Notes: a model not told the origin generated them from the letters alone. A stretch of 64,000 nucleotides of DNA from Pseudomonadota bacterium (GCA_021848465.1 JAJZUP010000001.1:124001-188000); one strand, 5' to 3'. Numbered from the stretch's first letter, positions 16,860 to 26,003 are shown. Numbers and translations are program-made.

Positions 16860-18193
16860 GGCTGCACCTCTCCTAGAGGAATGACCACCTCGGTAGTTGC
16901 CCCGCCGCCCTCGCGGTTGAACAGGCGTACCTTGCCACCCATTTGTTCGACCGTTGCATTGGCAAGAAACAGGCCCAAGCCGCGACCTTGTTCCTTGGTG
17001 GTGAAAAATGCCGAGCCGGCATTGTCTGCCGCTTCCGGCGTCAGGCCACCGCCATGATCCTGTATCTCAAACGTGAAATTCTGCTTGTCCCAGCGCACAT
17101 AGATGTCGATCTCCTGTGGCGACACGTCGGCGGCATTATTCAGCAGGTTCAGCAGCGCCGCACGCAAGGCGTGGTCAATTTTCATCTGCGGCGATGGCTG
17201 CTCTCCCATGACGTGATAGCGATAATGCACCGTCGGGCGCAGCAACTGCCACTCATCCAGTGTCGCCGCGATAAACTGCTCGAGCGCCTGCGGCACGTGC
17301 TGTACGGTGTCTTGCGCATTGGCCAGCAATTTGTCGAGAATGCGCCGGCAGTTGCGCACTTGACCATCGAGCAAATCCAGATTCTCGCGCCACTCCGGCA
17401 AGGCATCCGCTTCGCGCTTCAATTCCCCGATCACCACCGCCAGCGTGGCCAGTGGCGTTCCCATTTCGTGCGCTGCGCCAGCGGCCTGCAAACCCAGCGC
17501 CACGATGCGCTCGTTGCGCAGCGTCTGCTCGCGGATGCGCGCCAGTTTCTCGTCGCGCTTGCGCACTGCGTTTGCCATTTTCTCGACGAAATAGGCCACC
17601 ACCACCGCGCTGATCACAAAGCCCATCCACATGCCGAATACATGCATGTTGAAGGCGTCATCCTGCGGCATTGCATGCTGCATCATCTGCATATGATCGT
17701 GATCATGCCCCGGCATGATCATGGCCATGTCGTTTTCTGCGCTGGCGGCGTGCAACTCGGGAAGCGGGACGAAATATTTCATCAGTGCGGTATAGCTCGC
17801 AGTGGTCAATGCCGCCATGGCCCAAGTGTGCCGTTGCGGCAGGATTGCGGCGGCAATCACCAGCGGCAACAGATACAACGAGACAAACGGGTTGGTCGAG
17901 CCGCCGGCGTAATAGAGCAGCACCGATAACGCAAGCACATCGGCACATAGCTGCATGAACAGCTCAATATTGGTCACCGGATTATTGGCGCGCAGCCGCA
18001 GCCAGGAAAACAAGTTGAATAGCGCAAGCGCTGCTATGCACGAAAGCAACGGCAGCCACGGCAGCTGCATCTCCAGAAACGAGTGCACCAGCAACAGCGT
18101 AGCGCCTTGCGCCAGTATTGCGATGACCCGTAGCAAGACCAGTCTGCGCAATTGTGCGTGGCCGGTCTGAGTTGCAAGCATGGAAAAGTTCAT
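16856..18193 (-). CDS. regB: Redox sensor histidine kinase RegB, with a His/Met-rich periplasmic loop
   Basis: The 445-residue kinase has about six N-terminal membrane helices. The quinone-sensing GGSTNPF motif is at residues 97-103, the H-box AAHEMGTPLATLAVV has H242, and the redox Cys equivalent is C282 (VRNCRRIL). The HATPase domain has NLLNNAADVS and DHGGGL. Between the last two membrane helices, residues about 154-184 (17642-17734) hold a His/Met-rich run including GHDHDHMQMMQH, which looks able to bind copper or another soft metal. It faces a copper receptor gene across a shared intergenic region. RegB phosphorylates RegA. Confidence 0.93.
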   Translation of the reverse strand: MNFSMLATQTGHAQLRRLVLLRVIAILAQGATLLLVHSFLEMQLPWLPLLSCIAALALFNLFSWLRLRANNPVTNIELFMQLCADVLALSVLLYYAGGSTNPFVSLYLLPLVIAAAILPQRHTWAMAALTTASYTALMKYFVPLPELHAASAENDMAMIMPGHDHDHMQMMQHAMPQDDAFNMHVFGMWMGFVISAVVVAYFVEKMANAVRKRDEKLARIREQTLRNERIVALGLQAAGAAHEMGTPLATLAVVIGELKREADALPEWRENLDLLDGQVRNCRRILDKLLANAQDTVQHVPQALEQFIAATLDEWQLLRPTVHYRYHVMGEQPSPQMKIDHALRAALLNLLNNAADVSPQEIDIYVRWDKQNFTFEIQDHGGGLTPEAADNAGSAFFTTKEQGRGLGLFLANATVEQMGGKVRLFNREGGGATTEVVIPLGEVQP

Positions 18194-18228
18194 GCCTGTA
18201 TTTTACTGGCATCCTCACGTCGCCGGGT

Positions 18229-18243
18229 GCGGCAAAATGCCGC
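18229..18243 (-). promoter_or_regulatory. RegA/RegR-type operator, site 1
   Basis: Read on the minus strand this is GCGGCATTTTGCCGC, an exact match to the RegR/RegA consensus as I recall it (GNGRCRTTNNGNCGC). It is the centre of a 17-bp palindrome at 18228-18244. It lies 36 bp upstream of the regB start, suggesting autoregulation. Confidence 0.65.
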
Positions 18244-18393
18244 ATTCCATTTCCGCGCCACATCCCCTAGAGTGCAACCATCAGTGTGCTGGCTGCGATT
18301 GGTGCCTCAAGCATCCCCCTCGCTTGTACTGCCAAATCCCCCCTTCTTGCGCAGCCAGCAACCTGATTCCTCCGCATTTCTCTTCCATCATGT

Positions 18394-18408
18394 GCGACAA
18401 AATGCCGC
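18394..18408 (-). promoter_or_regulatory. RegA/RegR-type operator, site 2
   Basis: Read on the minus strand this is GCGGCATTTTGTCGC, a second exact match to the same consensus, with the AT spacer identical to site 1. It lies 76 bp upstream of the TonB receptor start, suggesting RegA control of copper uptake. Confidence 0.62.
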
Positions 18409-18483
18409 AGGGACAGCAAAAAATTTTTCTATAGACTTCGTGCCGCTTTACATGTTTTAACTCGCATTACTCGGGAGACAATT

Positions 18484-20694
18484 TTGAATTTCAAACTCAA
18501 CACCGGCGCCTTGGCGATCGCCTTGGCTTTCACTTCCTTTGCCCATGCAGAGCAGAACTCCATCTCCCTTGACGAGGTGGTTGTTACCGCATCAGGCATG
18601 ACAACTTCGGGTTTAAGCAAGGACGAACTGACGCGCAAACGTGCAAACAGCAGTGACACCGCAAAACTGATCGGCGACCAACCCGGTGTCAGCCTCAACA
18701 GCGCTGGCGGCGTTTCCAGCCTGCCCGCCATTCACGGCCTGGCGGACGACCGTCTGCGCATCAAGGTCGACGGCATGGATCTGGTATCGGCCTGCGCCAA
18801 CCACATGAACCCGCCGTTGTCGTATATCGATCCCACCCGGGTTGAGCTGGTCAAGGTATTTGCCGGGGTTGCCCCCGTCAGCGTGGGCGGCGACAGTATC
18901 GGCGGCACGATCCAGGTCGACTCGACTGCGCCGGCCTTTGCCGAACCCGGCGCCGGCATGCTGCTCAAGGGTGAGGTAGGCGCTGCCTACCGCAGCAATA
19001 ATGCCGCCCAGAGCGCGCATGCCTCGGCCACGATTGCCAATGAGTCGGTCTCCATGCGTTATGACGGTTCCTCTGCCAAGGCTGGCACTTACAAGGCTGG
19101 TGCCGATTTCAAGGCGGCGGGCACCTCTGCCGGTACCCTGAACAGCGTTTACGTAGCCGGCAATGAAGTGGCCTCCTCCGAATACCAGATCAACAACCAG
19201 GCGCTGTCGGTAAATGCGCGCCACGACAACCATCGAGTCGAGCTAAGCGCCGGCACGCAAAATATTCCCTATCAAGGCTTCCCCAGCCAGTATATGGACA
19301 TGCTGAAAAACAACAGCCAGCAATACAGGGTCAAGTATGTCGGCGGTTACGGTTGGGGGAAACTGCAAGCGCAAGCCTATAACGAGCGTACCCAGCATTA
19401 CATGAATTACCTCGATGCCAAGAATACCAGTGCCGCCGGTATGCCGATGGACACCGACGGCAAGAACACCGGCGTCCTGCTCAAAGGCGACATCAATCTG
19501 GCAGATGGCGACCAGCTGCGCCTTGGCGGTGAAATCCAGCAATATCGCCTGGACGATTGGTGGAACCCAACCTCGACTGCCGCAAACGGCATGATGTCCC
19601 CGAACACTTTCTGGAACATCAATAACGGCCAGCGCGACCGCCTGGCGCTGTTTTCGGAATGGGAGACGCGCTTGTCGCCTGAGTGGACCGGTCAATTCGG
19701 CTTGCGCGGCGAATCGGTCAACATGAATACCGGCAATGTGCAGGGCTACAACAATGCCAACGTGACTGCTGGAATGATGGGCATGACGACCAACTATGCG
19801 TCCGAATCGGCTGCTTTCAATGCGCTCGACCACAAGCGCACCGACACCAACATCGATTTCACCGCGTTGGGCCGTTATATCCCGGACACCGGAAAATCGT
19901 TCGAAGTCGGTCTGGCTCAGAAAACGCGCTCACCCAACCTGTATGAGCGTTACACCTGGTCTTCGACCACGATGTCCATGAAAATGGTCAACTGGGTTGG
20001 TGACGGTAACGGCTATCTCGGCAACATCAACCTGAAGCCCGAAATCGCCCGCACCGTAAGCGGATCGATGAGTTTCCACGGCGCCGCTGAGGATGCCTAT
20101 GAAGTAAAGCTCTCGCCTTATTACACACTGGTGGAAAACTATATTGACGCCGAACGCTGCACCAGCGGTGTCGCCTGTACTGCAGCCAACAAGACGGCCA
20201 CCACCGGCTTCGTTTACTTGCAGTTCGTTAACCAGAATGCGCAATTGTTGGGAGCAGACATGTCGGCACGCATGCCGCTGGCCGATGCAGGGCTGGGCAA
20301 GCTCAGCGCCAATGGGGTAGTCAGCTATACGCAGGGCAAGAACCTGACCACCGGCGACAACCTGTACCATATCATGCCGCTGAACATGAAACTGGCGCTT
20401 GAGCAACGTTTGAGCAACTGGACCAATAGCATCGAGTTGAAACTGGTGGATGCAAAAACTGCCGTGTCTTCAGTTCGCAACGAAATTGCCACCAGCGGAT
20501 ACGGCTTGCTGAACTTGTACAGCAGCTACAATTTCGACCAAATCCGCCTGGATATGGGCATCGAAAACCTGCTCGACAAGTTCTACTACGATCCGATGGG
20601 CGGAAGCTATCTGGGCCAGAAAGCCCAAAGCTACGGGACTGCCGTTCCAGGCATGGGCCGTTCGTTCAATGCCAGCGTCACTGTCAAGTTCTAA
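18484..20694 (+). CDS. TonB-dependent copper receptor (OprC/NosA-like)
   Basis: The 736-residue outer-membrane receptor has a signal peptide (1-22, ending SFAHA), a plug domain (ISLDEVVVTASG; IHGLADDRLRIKVDGMDL) and a long beta-barrel ending in Phe. The plug holds SACANHMNPPL with C104-x-x-x-M108, the CxxxM copper-binding arrangement of OprC/NosA. Further Met-rich segments occur (AGMMGMTTN, TTMSMKMVNW). It would import copper across the outer membrane, perhaps for cytochrome oxidase or other cuproenzymes. The start is TTG at 18484 with GGGAGA upstream. A PCuAC chaperone gene follows after a terminator. Confidence 0.88.
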   Translation: MNFKLNTGALAIALAFTSFAHAEQNSISLDEVVVTASGMTTSGLSKDELTRKRANSSDTAKLIGDQPGVSLNSAGGVSSLPAIHGLADDRLRIKVDGMDLVSACANHMNPPLSYIDPTRVELVKVFAGVAPVSVGGDSIGGTIQVDSTAPAFAEPGAGMLLKGEVGAAYRSNNAAQSAHASATIANESVSMRYDGSSAKAGTYKAGADFKAAGTSAGTLNSVYVAGNEVASSEYQINNQALSVNARHDNHRVELSAGTQNIPYQGFPSQYMDMLKNNSQQYRVKYVGGYGWGKLQAQAYNERTQHYMNYLDAKNTSAAGMPMDTDGKNTGVLLKGDINLADGDQLRLGGEIQQYRLDDWWNPTSTAANGMMSPNTFWNINNGQRDRLALFSEWETRLSPEWTGQFGLRGESVNMNTGNVQGYNNANVTAGMMGMTTNYASESAAFNALDHKRTDTNIDFTALGRYIPDTGKSFEVGLAQKTRSPNLYERYTWSSTTMSMKMVNWVGDGNGYLGNINLKPEIARTVSGSMSFHGAAEDAYEVKLSPYYTLVENYIDAERCTSGVACTAANKTATTGFVYLQFVNQNAQLLGADMSARMPLADAGLGKLSANGVVSYTQGKNLTTGDNLYHIMPLNMKLALEQRLSNWTNSIELKLVDAKTAVSSVRNEIATSGYGLLNLYSSYNFDQIRLDMGIENLLDKFYYDPMGGSYLGQKAQSYGTAVPGMGRSFNASVTVKF

Positions 20695-20711
20695 TTGGAC
20701 TTGCTCTCGGT

Positions 20712-20740
20712 ACGAGCCCGCTTGCGGGCTCGTTTTTTTT
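20712..20740 (+). terminator. Rho-independent terminator after the copper receptor gene
   Basis: Perfect 9-bp arms ACGAGCCCG / CGGGCTCGT with a 4-base loop (CTTG), followed by a run of T residues. Confidence 0.9.
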
Positions 20741-20787
20741 ATGCGCTAGAATGCGCTATCGAAACCCTGCATTCAGGAGAAACAATT

Positions 20788-21258
20788 ATGAGTAAATTTT
20801 TCTGGTCAGCTCTGCTGTCGCTGTTTTGGGTATCGCAGGCGATGGCCGGCGACATCGCCATCACGGATGCCTGGGCACGCGCAACCGCGCCTGAGCAGGA
20901 CAGTGCGACCGTTTCCATGCATATCATCAGCCGCAAGGATGCCAGCCTGGTCGCTGTCAGCAGCCCCGTTGCCGACCATGTCGAAATCCATACCATGAGC
21001 CATGACGAGGGGATGATGATCATGCGCGAAATCGAGACCCTCGACCTGCCGGCCAACCAGGAAGTCGTGTTGGGGGGAGAGGGTTACCACCTGATGCTGA
21101 TGGGCTTGAAGCAACAACTCAAGGCGGGGACCGTTGTTCCGCTTACGCTGACATTCCAGTCCGGCGCCCAGCATAAGGAATCGCTCCATATCAAGGCAAC
21201 CGTACGTTCGCTCACCAGCACCGGGGAACATGGTGGTCACATGCATCACCCAGACTGA
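20788..21258 (+). CDS. Periplasmic copper chaperone PCuAC (DUF461)
   Basis: The 156-residue precursor has a signal peptide (residues 1-21, SLFWVSQAMA). It carries the PCuAC copper motif: HTM (VEIHTMSHDEGMM) and about 40 residues later HLMLM. PCuAC proteins deliver Cu(I) to the CuA or CuB site of cytochrome oxidases. The C-terminus is His-rich (GEHGGHMHHPD), adding metal sites. ATG 20788 has a clear AGGAGA ribosome site. It lies downstream of the copper receptor, completing an acquisition-delivery pair. Confidence 0.9.
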   Translation: MSKFFWSALLSLFWVSQAMAGDIAITDAWARATAPEQDSATVSMHIISRKDASLVAVSSPVADHVEIHTMSHDEGMMIMREIETLDLPANQEVVLGGEGYHLMLMGLKQQLKAGTVVPLTLTFQSGAQHKESLHIKATVRSLTSTGEHGGHMHHPD

Positions 21259-21279
21259 GGCTCGGGCTTTCTGTGTGGG

Positions 21280-21307
21280 CTTGAAATCCTGACTTTTGTC
21301 CTTATTG
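21280..21307 (+). promoter_or_regulatory. Candidate sigma32 heat-shock promoter for hsp20
   Basis: CTTGAAA at 21280-21286 is an exact sigma32 -35. After a 13-bp spacer, CCTTATTG (21300-21307) is a partial match to the CCCCATNT -10. The downstream gene encodes a small heat-shock protein, which supports the reading. Confidence 0.5.
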
Positions 21308-21358
21308 TTGTGCGTGGAACGGCACTCGCCTTCTGTTCAATCAACCATGGAGGTCATT

Positions 21359-21781
21359 ATGTCAAACTTGATTCGCTATAGTCCTGTTGATGATGCTTTT
21401 GATGATTTCTTCAAGGGTTTCCTGATGCGCCCGATTCGCGTTGAAGGCCAGCCCGAAGTCCAGATTAAAATGGATGTGAAGGAGGACCCCAAGTCCTACT
21501 CCGTCCATGCGGAGATTCCTGGGGTCAAGAAAGAAGACATTCATGTCACTGTTGATGGAAACCAGGTTTCAATCAGCGCCGAAGTGAAAAATGTGAAGGA
21601 GGTCAAGGAGGGCGAGAAGGTACTGCGCAGCGAGCGCTATTACGGCAAGGTCGCGCGCGCATTCACCCTGTCGCAGGACGTCGATGATGCCGCCGTCCAG
21701 GCTAAGTACAGTGACGGCGTCCTGGAGCTGACGCTGCCCAAGAAGGCTGTCGCGGCGTCCAAGCGCATTACAATCCAGTAA
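21359..21781 (+). CDS. Small heat-shock protein, Hsp20/alpha-crystallin family
   Basis: A 140-residue protein with an alpha-crystallin domain (about residues 35-128): KMDVKEDPKSYSVHAEIPGVKKEDI, followed by VSISAEV, RSERYYGKVARAF and the GVLELTLPKK strand. It ends with the IxI-type tail RITIQ that mediates oligomer contacts. These proteins hold unfolding proteins in an ATP-independent way. The start at 21359 has GGAGG upstream. The 5' region has a plausible heat-shock promoter. Confidence 0.92.
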   Translation: MSNLIRYSPVDDAFDDFFKGFLMRPIRVEGQPEVQIKMDVKEDPKSYSVHAEIPGVKKEDIHVTVDGNQVSISAEVKNVKEVKEGEKVLRSERYYGKVARAFTLSQDVDDAAVQAKYSDGVLELTLPKKAVAASKRITIQ

Positions 21782-21793
21782 TTGTTCAACATG

Positions 21794-21828
21794 CGGGTGG
21801 CGGCAGCGCCACCCGTTTATTTTTTGTT
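21794..21828. terminator. Terminator after hsp20
   Basis: Perfect 9-bp arms CGGGTGGCG / CGCCACCCG around GCAG, then TTTATTTTTTG. It sits at the convergent end of the XRE regulator gene and may serve the plus strand mainly. Confidence 0.85.
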
Positions 21829-22155
21829 TTCGCCAATGAGCGATTCAACATAGCCCAGCAGGTTTTTTCTTTCTGCGGTTTTCATTTTTTCATACAGCAG
21901 CAGGATTTCCGACAAGGTTTCATCTTCAGCATAAAAATATGCCGCCGGCACCCTGAGCGCCTTTGCCAGATTGCATACCGTCAGGAAGTCCGGCGCATGC
22001 TTGCCGCGCTCATACTGGTTGATCCGCGCTGAAGCGGAGGACTCATCTATCCCGGCACGCACGCCCAACTCCATTTGGGAAATACCCAGCAACATACGCG
22101 CCGCTTTCATGCGCCGCGCAAATAAGGTAGAGGAGGAGGGGGCTTTGGCAACCAT
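21817..22155 (-). CDS. XRE-family transcriptional regulator
   Basis: The 112-residue protein has an N-terminal helix-turn-helix of the Cro/CI type (residues about 12-70: MKAARMLLGISQMELGVRAG, SSASARINQYERGKHAPDF) and a short helical C-terminus. The tail (YEKMKTAERKNLLGYVESLI) probably dimerises. It stands alone; an inverted repeat at 22190-22206, 35 bp upstream of the start, may be its own operator. Confidence 0.85.
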   Translation of the reverse strand: MVAKAPSSSTLFARRMKAARMLLGISQMELGVRAGIDESSASARINQYERGKHAPDFLTVCNLAKALRVPAAYFYAEDETLSEILLLYEKMKTAERKNLLGYVESLIGENKK

Positions 22156-22189
22156 TGGGCATAATATCTTGCTTTTCGATTGACCTTAA

Positions 22190-22206
22190 ACTAAGGAATG
22201 CTTAGT
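22190..22206. promoter_or_regulatory. Inverted repeat, candidate XRE operator
   Basis: ACTAAG-GAATG-CTTAGT is a perfect 6-bp inverted repeat with a 5-bp spacer, located between the XRE gene and the divergent small gene. The size and position fit autoregulation by a small Cro/CI-type dimer. Confidence 0.4.
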
Positions 22207-22293
22207 ATTTGGCCCGTTGTTTTTTGAAATTTAGTTGTTTTTTGAGCGGGCTGCCGCCTGCGGTCAAACACCCCACGCAACGCACAAAGCCGG

Positions 22294-22545
22294 ATGAAAG
22301 ATTTTCCAGAATTTCGCGCCCATCTTGCCGGTCTCCACAATGAGGCCGAAATTGCCGAAGCCATCAAAATATATTTTGATGGCTTCGGCATTGTCTGCAA
22401 GGCCACGCGATTCATGGCACTTGGGCGCGAGAGCAAGCGCTGCTTCCTAGTTCGTTTCGCAGACAGCAGCAACGCCCTCAAAGTCGCCAATCATTGCAGG
22501 CTGCGCTCTTTCGCATTTGATGGCGCCCTGCTGGAACTGGGCTAG
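22294..22545 (+). CDS. Small conserved-looking hypothetical protein containing a palindromic segment
   Basis: An 83-residue open frame starting MKDFPEFRAHLAGLHNEAE. The product looks like a compact alpha/beta domain (CFLVRFADSSNALKVANHCRL), vaguely like an RNA-binding fold, but no family is recognised. Ribosome-site support is weak. A 38-bp perfect palindrome (22353-22390) lies inside the frame and encodes residues about 21-33. It stands between the XRE regulator and argB. Confidence 0.5.
   Translation: MKDFPEFRAHLAGLHNEAEIAEAIKIYFDGFGIVCKATRFMALGRESKRCFLVRFADSSNALKVANHCRLRSFAFDGALLELG
22353..22390. repeat. 38-bp perfect palindrome
   Basis: Two 19-bp halves beginning TGCCGAAGCCATC are exact reverse complements with no spacer; the centre is AAAATATATTTT. 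No T-run follows, so it is not a standard terminator. It lies inside a small open frame. Confidence 0.85.
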
Positions 22546-22637
22546 CCACAAGAAATATTGCTGCAGCAATCCGTCGCTATCCTCACTAAGCCCCCCGGTT
22601 TTCCATGATTTAGTCTGCCGGAATACTCCCCTTCTAG

Positions 22638-23558
<921 letters not shown>

Positions 23559-23589
23559 GCTCTCGCGCCCTTGGCCTCTGCCGAACCGG

Positions 23590-24270
23590 ATGACAATGCT
23601 CCGCCTGCTCCAGCCGCGTACAGATGCCCATGCCGAGACGGTGTGGGTTTTTGACCTGGACAATACGCTGCATGACGCTACGCCGCATATCTTCCCGCAC
23701 ATCAACCGCAGTATGACCGCCTATTTGCAGGAGCACTTGCAGTTGAGTGAAGCGGAAGCCAATGCGCTGCGCGTGGATTACTGGCAGCGTTATGGTGCGA
23801 CGTTGAGCGGCCTGATCAAGCATCACGGCACCGACCCGGATCACTTCTTGTGGCACACCCACCAGTTCCCGAAGCTCGACGAAATGGTGCTGCGCATACC
23901 CGGATTGCGCAGCACCTTGCTGCGCCTGCCCGGCAGAAAACTGCTTTATTCGAACGCCCCGCAGCATTATGCGCATGCTGTGCTGAAACTGCTGAAGGTC
24001 AATGACCTGTTCGATGGTGTGTTTGCACTGGAACAAGCGCGCTATCGGCCAAAACCGCAATGGCAAGGTTTCCGGCGCCTGCTGCAGCACTACCGCCTGA
24101 ACCCCGGTCACTGCATCATGGTTGAAGACAGCGCGGATAACCTCAAGACGGCAAAGCGTCTGGGCATGCGCACGGTCTGGCTCAGCCGCGCAGCCAAACA
24201 GCCCGGCTATGTAGATATTAAAATTCAACATGTACTGGAATTGCCGCGTGTAGTATCGCGGCTGTATTAA
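23590..24270 (+). CDS. HAD-family pyrimidine 5'-nucleotidase (SDT1/PhoP-like)
   Basis: A 226-residue haloacid-dehalogenase phosphatase: motif I VFDLDNTLHDA (D22, D24), motif II LLYSNAPQHY, motif III lysine in KPQWQGF, and motif IV MVEDSADNL. This matches the SDT1-like pyrimidine nucleotidase group usually found between argB and slmA in betaproteobacteria. It lies 31 bp after argB and 10 bp before slmA. Confidence 0.87.
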   Translation: MTMLRLLQPRTDAHAETVWVFDLDNTLHDATPHIFPHINRSMTAYLQEHLQLSEAEANALRVDYWQRYGATLSGLIKHHGTDPDHFLWHTHQFPKLDEMVLRIPGLRSTLLRLPGRKLLYSNAPQHYAHAVLKLLKVNDLFDGVFALEQARYRPKPQWQGFRRLLQHYRLNPGHCIMVEDSADNLKTAKRLGMRTVWLSRAAKQPGYVDIKIQHVLELPRVVSRLY

Positions 24271-24280
24271 GGAGGACATC

Positions 24281-24862
24281 ATGGCGGCAGCCAAACCGGG
24301 AGAGCGTAAATTACAGATTCTGCAAACGGTTGCAGAAATGCTGGAGCAGCCCAAAAGCGAGAAGATCACCACTGCGGCGCTTGCCGAGAAACTGGACATC
24401 TCCGAGGCAGCGCTCTATCGCCACTTTGCCAGCAAGGCACAAATGTTCGAGGGCTTGATCGAGTTTATCGAGCAGACCGTTTTCGGCCTGATCAACAGGA
24501 TCAGCGCCGACGAGCAGGACGGCTTGGCGCAAGTTGAGGGCATTGTGGCATTGCTATTGGGCTTTGCGCAAAAGAACCGCGGCATGACCCGGGTGTTGAT
24601 CGGCGATGCGCTGGTCAATGAAAACGAGCGCCTGCAACTGCGCATCAACCAGCTGCTGGACCGCATTGAGGCGTCCCTCAAGCAGTCCTTGCGCATCGCC
24701 ACCAGCCAGGGCAAGCTGCATGCCGACACCGACATCGGCGCATACGCCAACCTGCTGCTGTGCTATGTCATCGGCCGCTGGCAGCAATTCGGCAAAAGCG
24801 GGTTCACGCGCGATCCCCTTGCGCAGTGGCCCCAGCAATGGGCACTGTTAACCAGCCGCTAA
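24281..24862 (+). CDS. slmA: Nucleoid occlusion factor SlmA (TetR family)
   Basis: The 193-residue protein has an N-terminal TetR-type helix-turn-helix (ITTAALAEKLDISEAALYRHFASKAQMFEGLIEFIE) and a C-terminal ligand/dimer domain. SlmA binds chromosomal sites and blocks FtsZ rings over the nucleoid. The sequence pattern and the argB-nucleotidase-slmA order agree with the betaproteobacterial orthologue. AAGGAGG is upstream. Confidence 0.9.
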   Translation: MAAAKPGERKLQILQTVAEMLEQPKSEKITTAALAEKLDISEAALYRHFASKAQMFEGLIEFIEQTVFGLINRISADEQDGLAQVEGIVALLLGFAQKNRGMTRVLIGDALVNENERLQLRINQLLDRIEASLKQSLRIATSQGKLHADTDIGAYANLLLCYVIGRWQQFGKSGFTRDPLAQWPQQWALLTSR

Positions 24863-24884
24863 TCGCCTGACACCGGAGGTTGCC

Positions 24885-26003
24885 ATGATCCTGATCCTGA
24901 ATCCGAACACCCGATTGCACAGCCAGGAATACCAGCAACTGATGGACCACTTGGCCGCCCTGCAAGGTGTGCAGGTGCGCGTACACAAGGAGCAAGGCGT
25001 CGAACAGACGCTTATCGAGCTATACCTGATTGGTGACACCAAGCAGCTTGAAATTGCTGATATGCAAAACCTGCCGTGCGTTGAGCGCGTTGTGAGGGTT
25101 TCTCAGGAATACCGCATTCTCGGGCGACACAAGGACGATACGCGCCCCGCGCATTTCAACTATAACGGCGTACGTTTCGGGCAGGATACGCTGAATATTT
25201 TCGCCGGCCTTTGCGCGGTAGACACCCCGGAGCACGTAGAGCGCATGTTGCGCGCCCTGCGCGACAATGGCCAGGTGTGCACGCGCATGGGTGCATACAA
25301 GCCTCGCACCAGCCCATATGCCTTCCAGGGGCACGGCAAGAACTGCTTGCCTTATGTCTTCGATCTGGCGGGGAAATACGGCATCAAGGTGGTTGCGATG
25401 GAAATCACCCATGAGTCACATCTGGATGAAATCCGCGAAGCCCTGCTCATGTCCGGGAATCCAACCGGCGTAATGCTGCAAATCGGGACGCGCAACACCC
25501 AGAATTTTGAATTGTTGAAAATCGTCGGGCGCCAGCAGGAGCATCCGGTTTTGCTCAAGCGCGGCTTTGGCATCACGCTGGACGAATCGCTGAACGCGGC
25601 TGAGTACCTCGCCTCCGAAGGCAACCGCAATGTCGTGTTCGGCCTGCGCGGCATGAAAACCAATATGGGCGATCCGCACCGCAACCTGGTCGATTTTGCT
25701 CATGTGCCGGTGGTCAAGCGCCTTACCCGCATGCCGGTTTGCGTCGACCCCTCGCATTCAGTTGGTTCGCGCGCCGCCTCACCGGATGGAATACTCGATA
25801 TTATGCATGCCACAGCACAAGGCGTGCTGGCTGGCGCGAACATGGTGCTGGTTGATTTCCACCCAACGCCGCCCCAGGCGCTGGTCGATGGCCCGCAAGC
25901 CTTGCTGCTGAAAGAGTTGCCGTACTTTCTCGAAGATGTCCAGATTGCGCGGGAAGCCTATCTGCGCCGCTGTGCGCTGGCCGAGAAATTCAAGGAAAAA
26001 TAA
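24885..26003 (+). CDS. 3-deoxy-7-phosphoheptulonate (DAHP) synthase, type I-beta-like
   Basis: The 372-residue protein condenses PEP and erythrose-4-phosphate, the first step of the shikimate pathway. It has an N-terminal ferredoxin-like domain (residues 1-80) as in Thermotoga-type DAHP synthase, then the barrel with MGAYKPRTSPYAFQGHG, VLLKRGFGITLDE and PVCVDPSHSVG. The N-terminal domain is the usual feedback-sensing part. A strong terminator follows. It follows slmA by 22 bp. Confidence 0.88.
   Translation: MILILNPNTRLHSQEYQQLMDHLAALQGVQVRVHKEQGVEQTLIELYLIGDTKQLEIADMQNLPCVERVVRVSQEYRILGRHKDDTRPAHFNYNGVRFGQDTLNIFAGLCAVDTPEHVERMLRALRDNGQVCTRMGAYKPRTSPYAFQGHGKNCLPYVFDLAGKYGIKVVAMEITHESHLDEIREALLMSGNPTGVMLQIGTRNTQNFELLKIVGRQQEHPVLLKRGFGITLDESLNAAEYLASEGNRNVVFGLRGMKTNMGDPHRNLVDFAHVPVVKRLTRMPVCVDPSHSVGSRAASPDGILDIMHATAQGVLAGANMVLVDFHPTPPQALVDGPQALLLKELPYFLEDVQIAREAYLRRCALAEKFKEK

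Noticed and set aside
18180-18434. Short plus-strand frames between regB and the copper receptor gene
   Set aside because: They run across the operators and have no ribosome site; the region is better read as regulatory.
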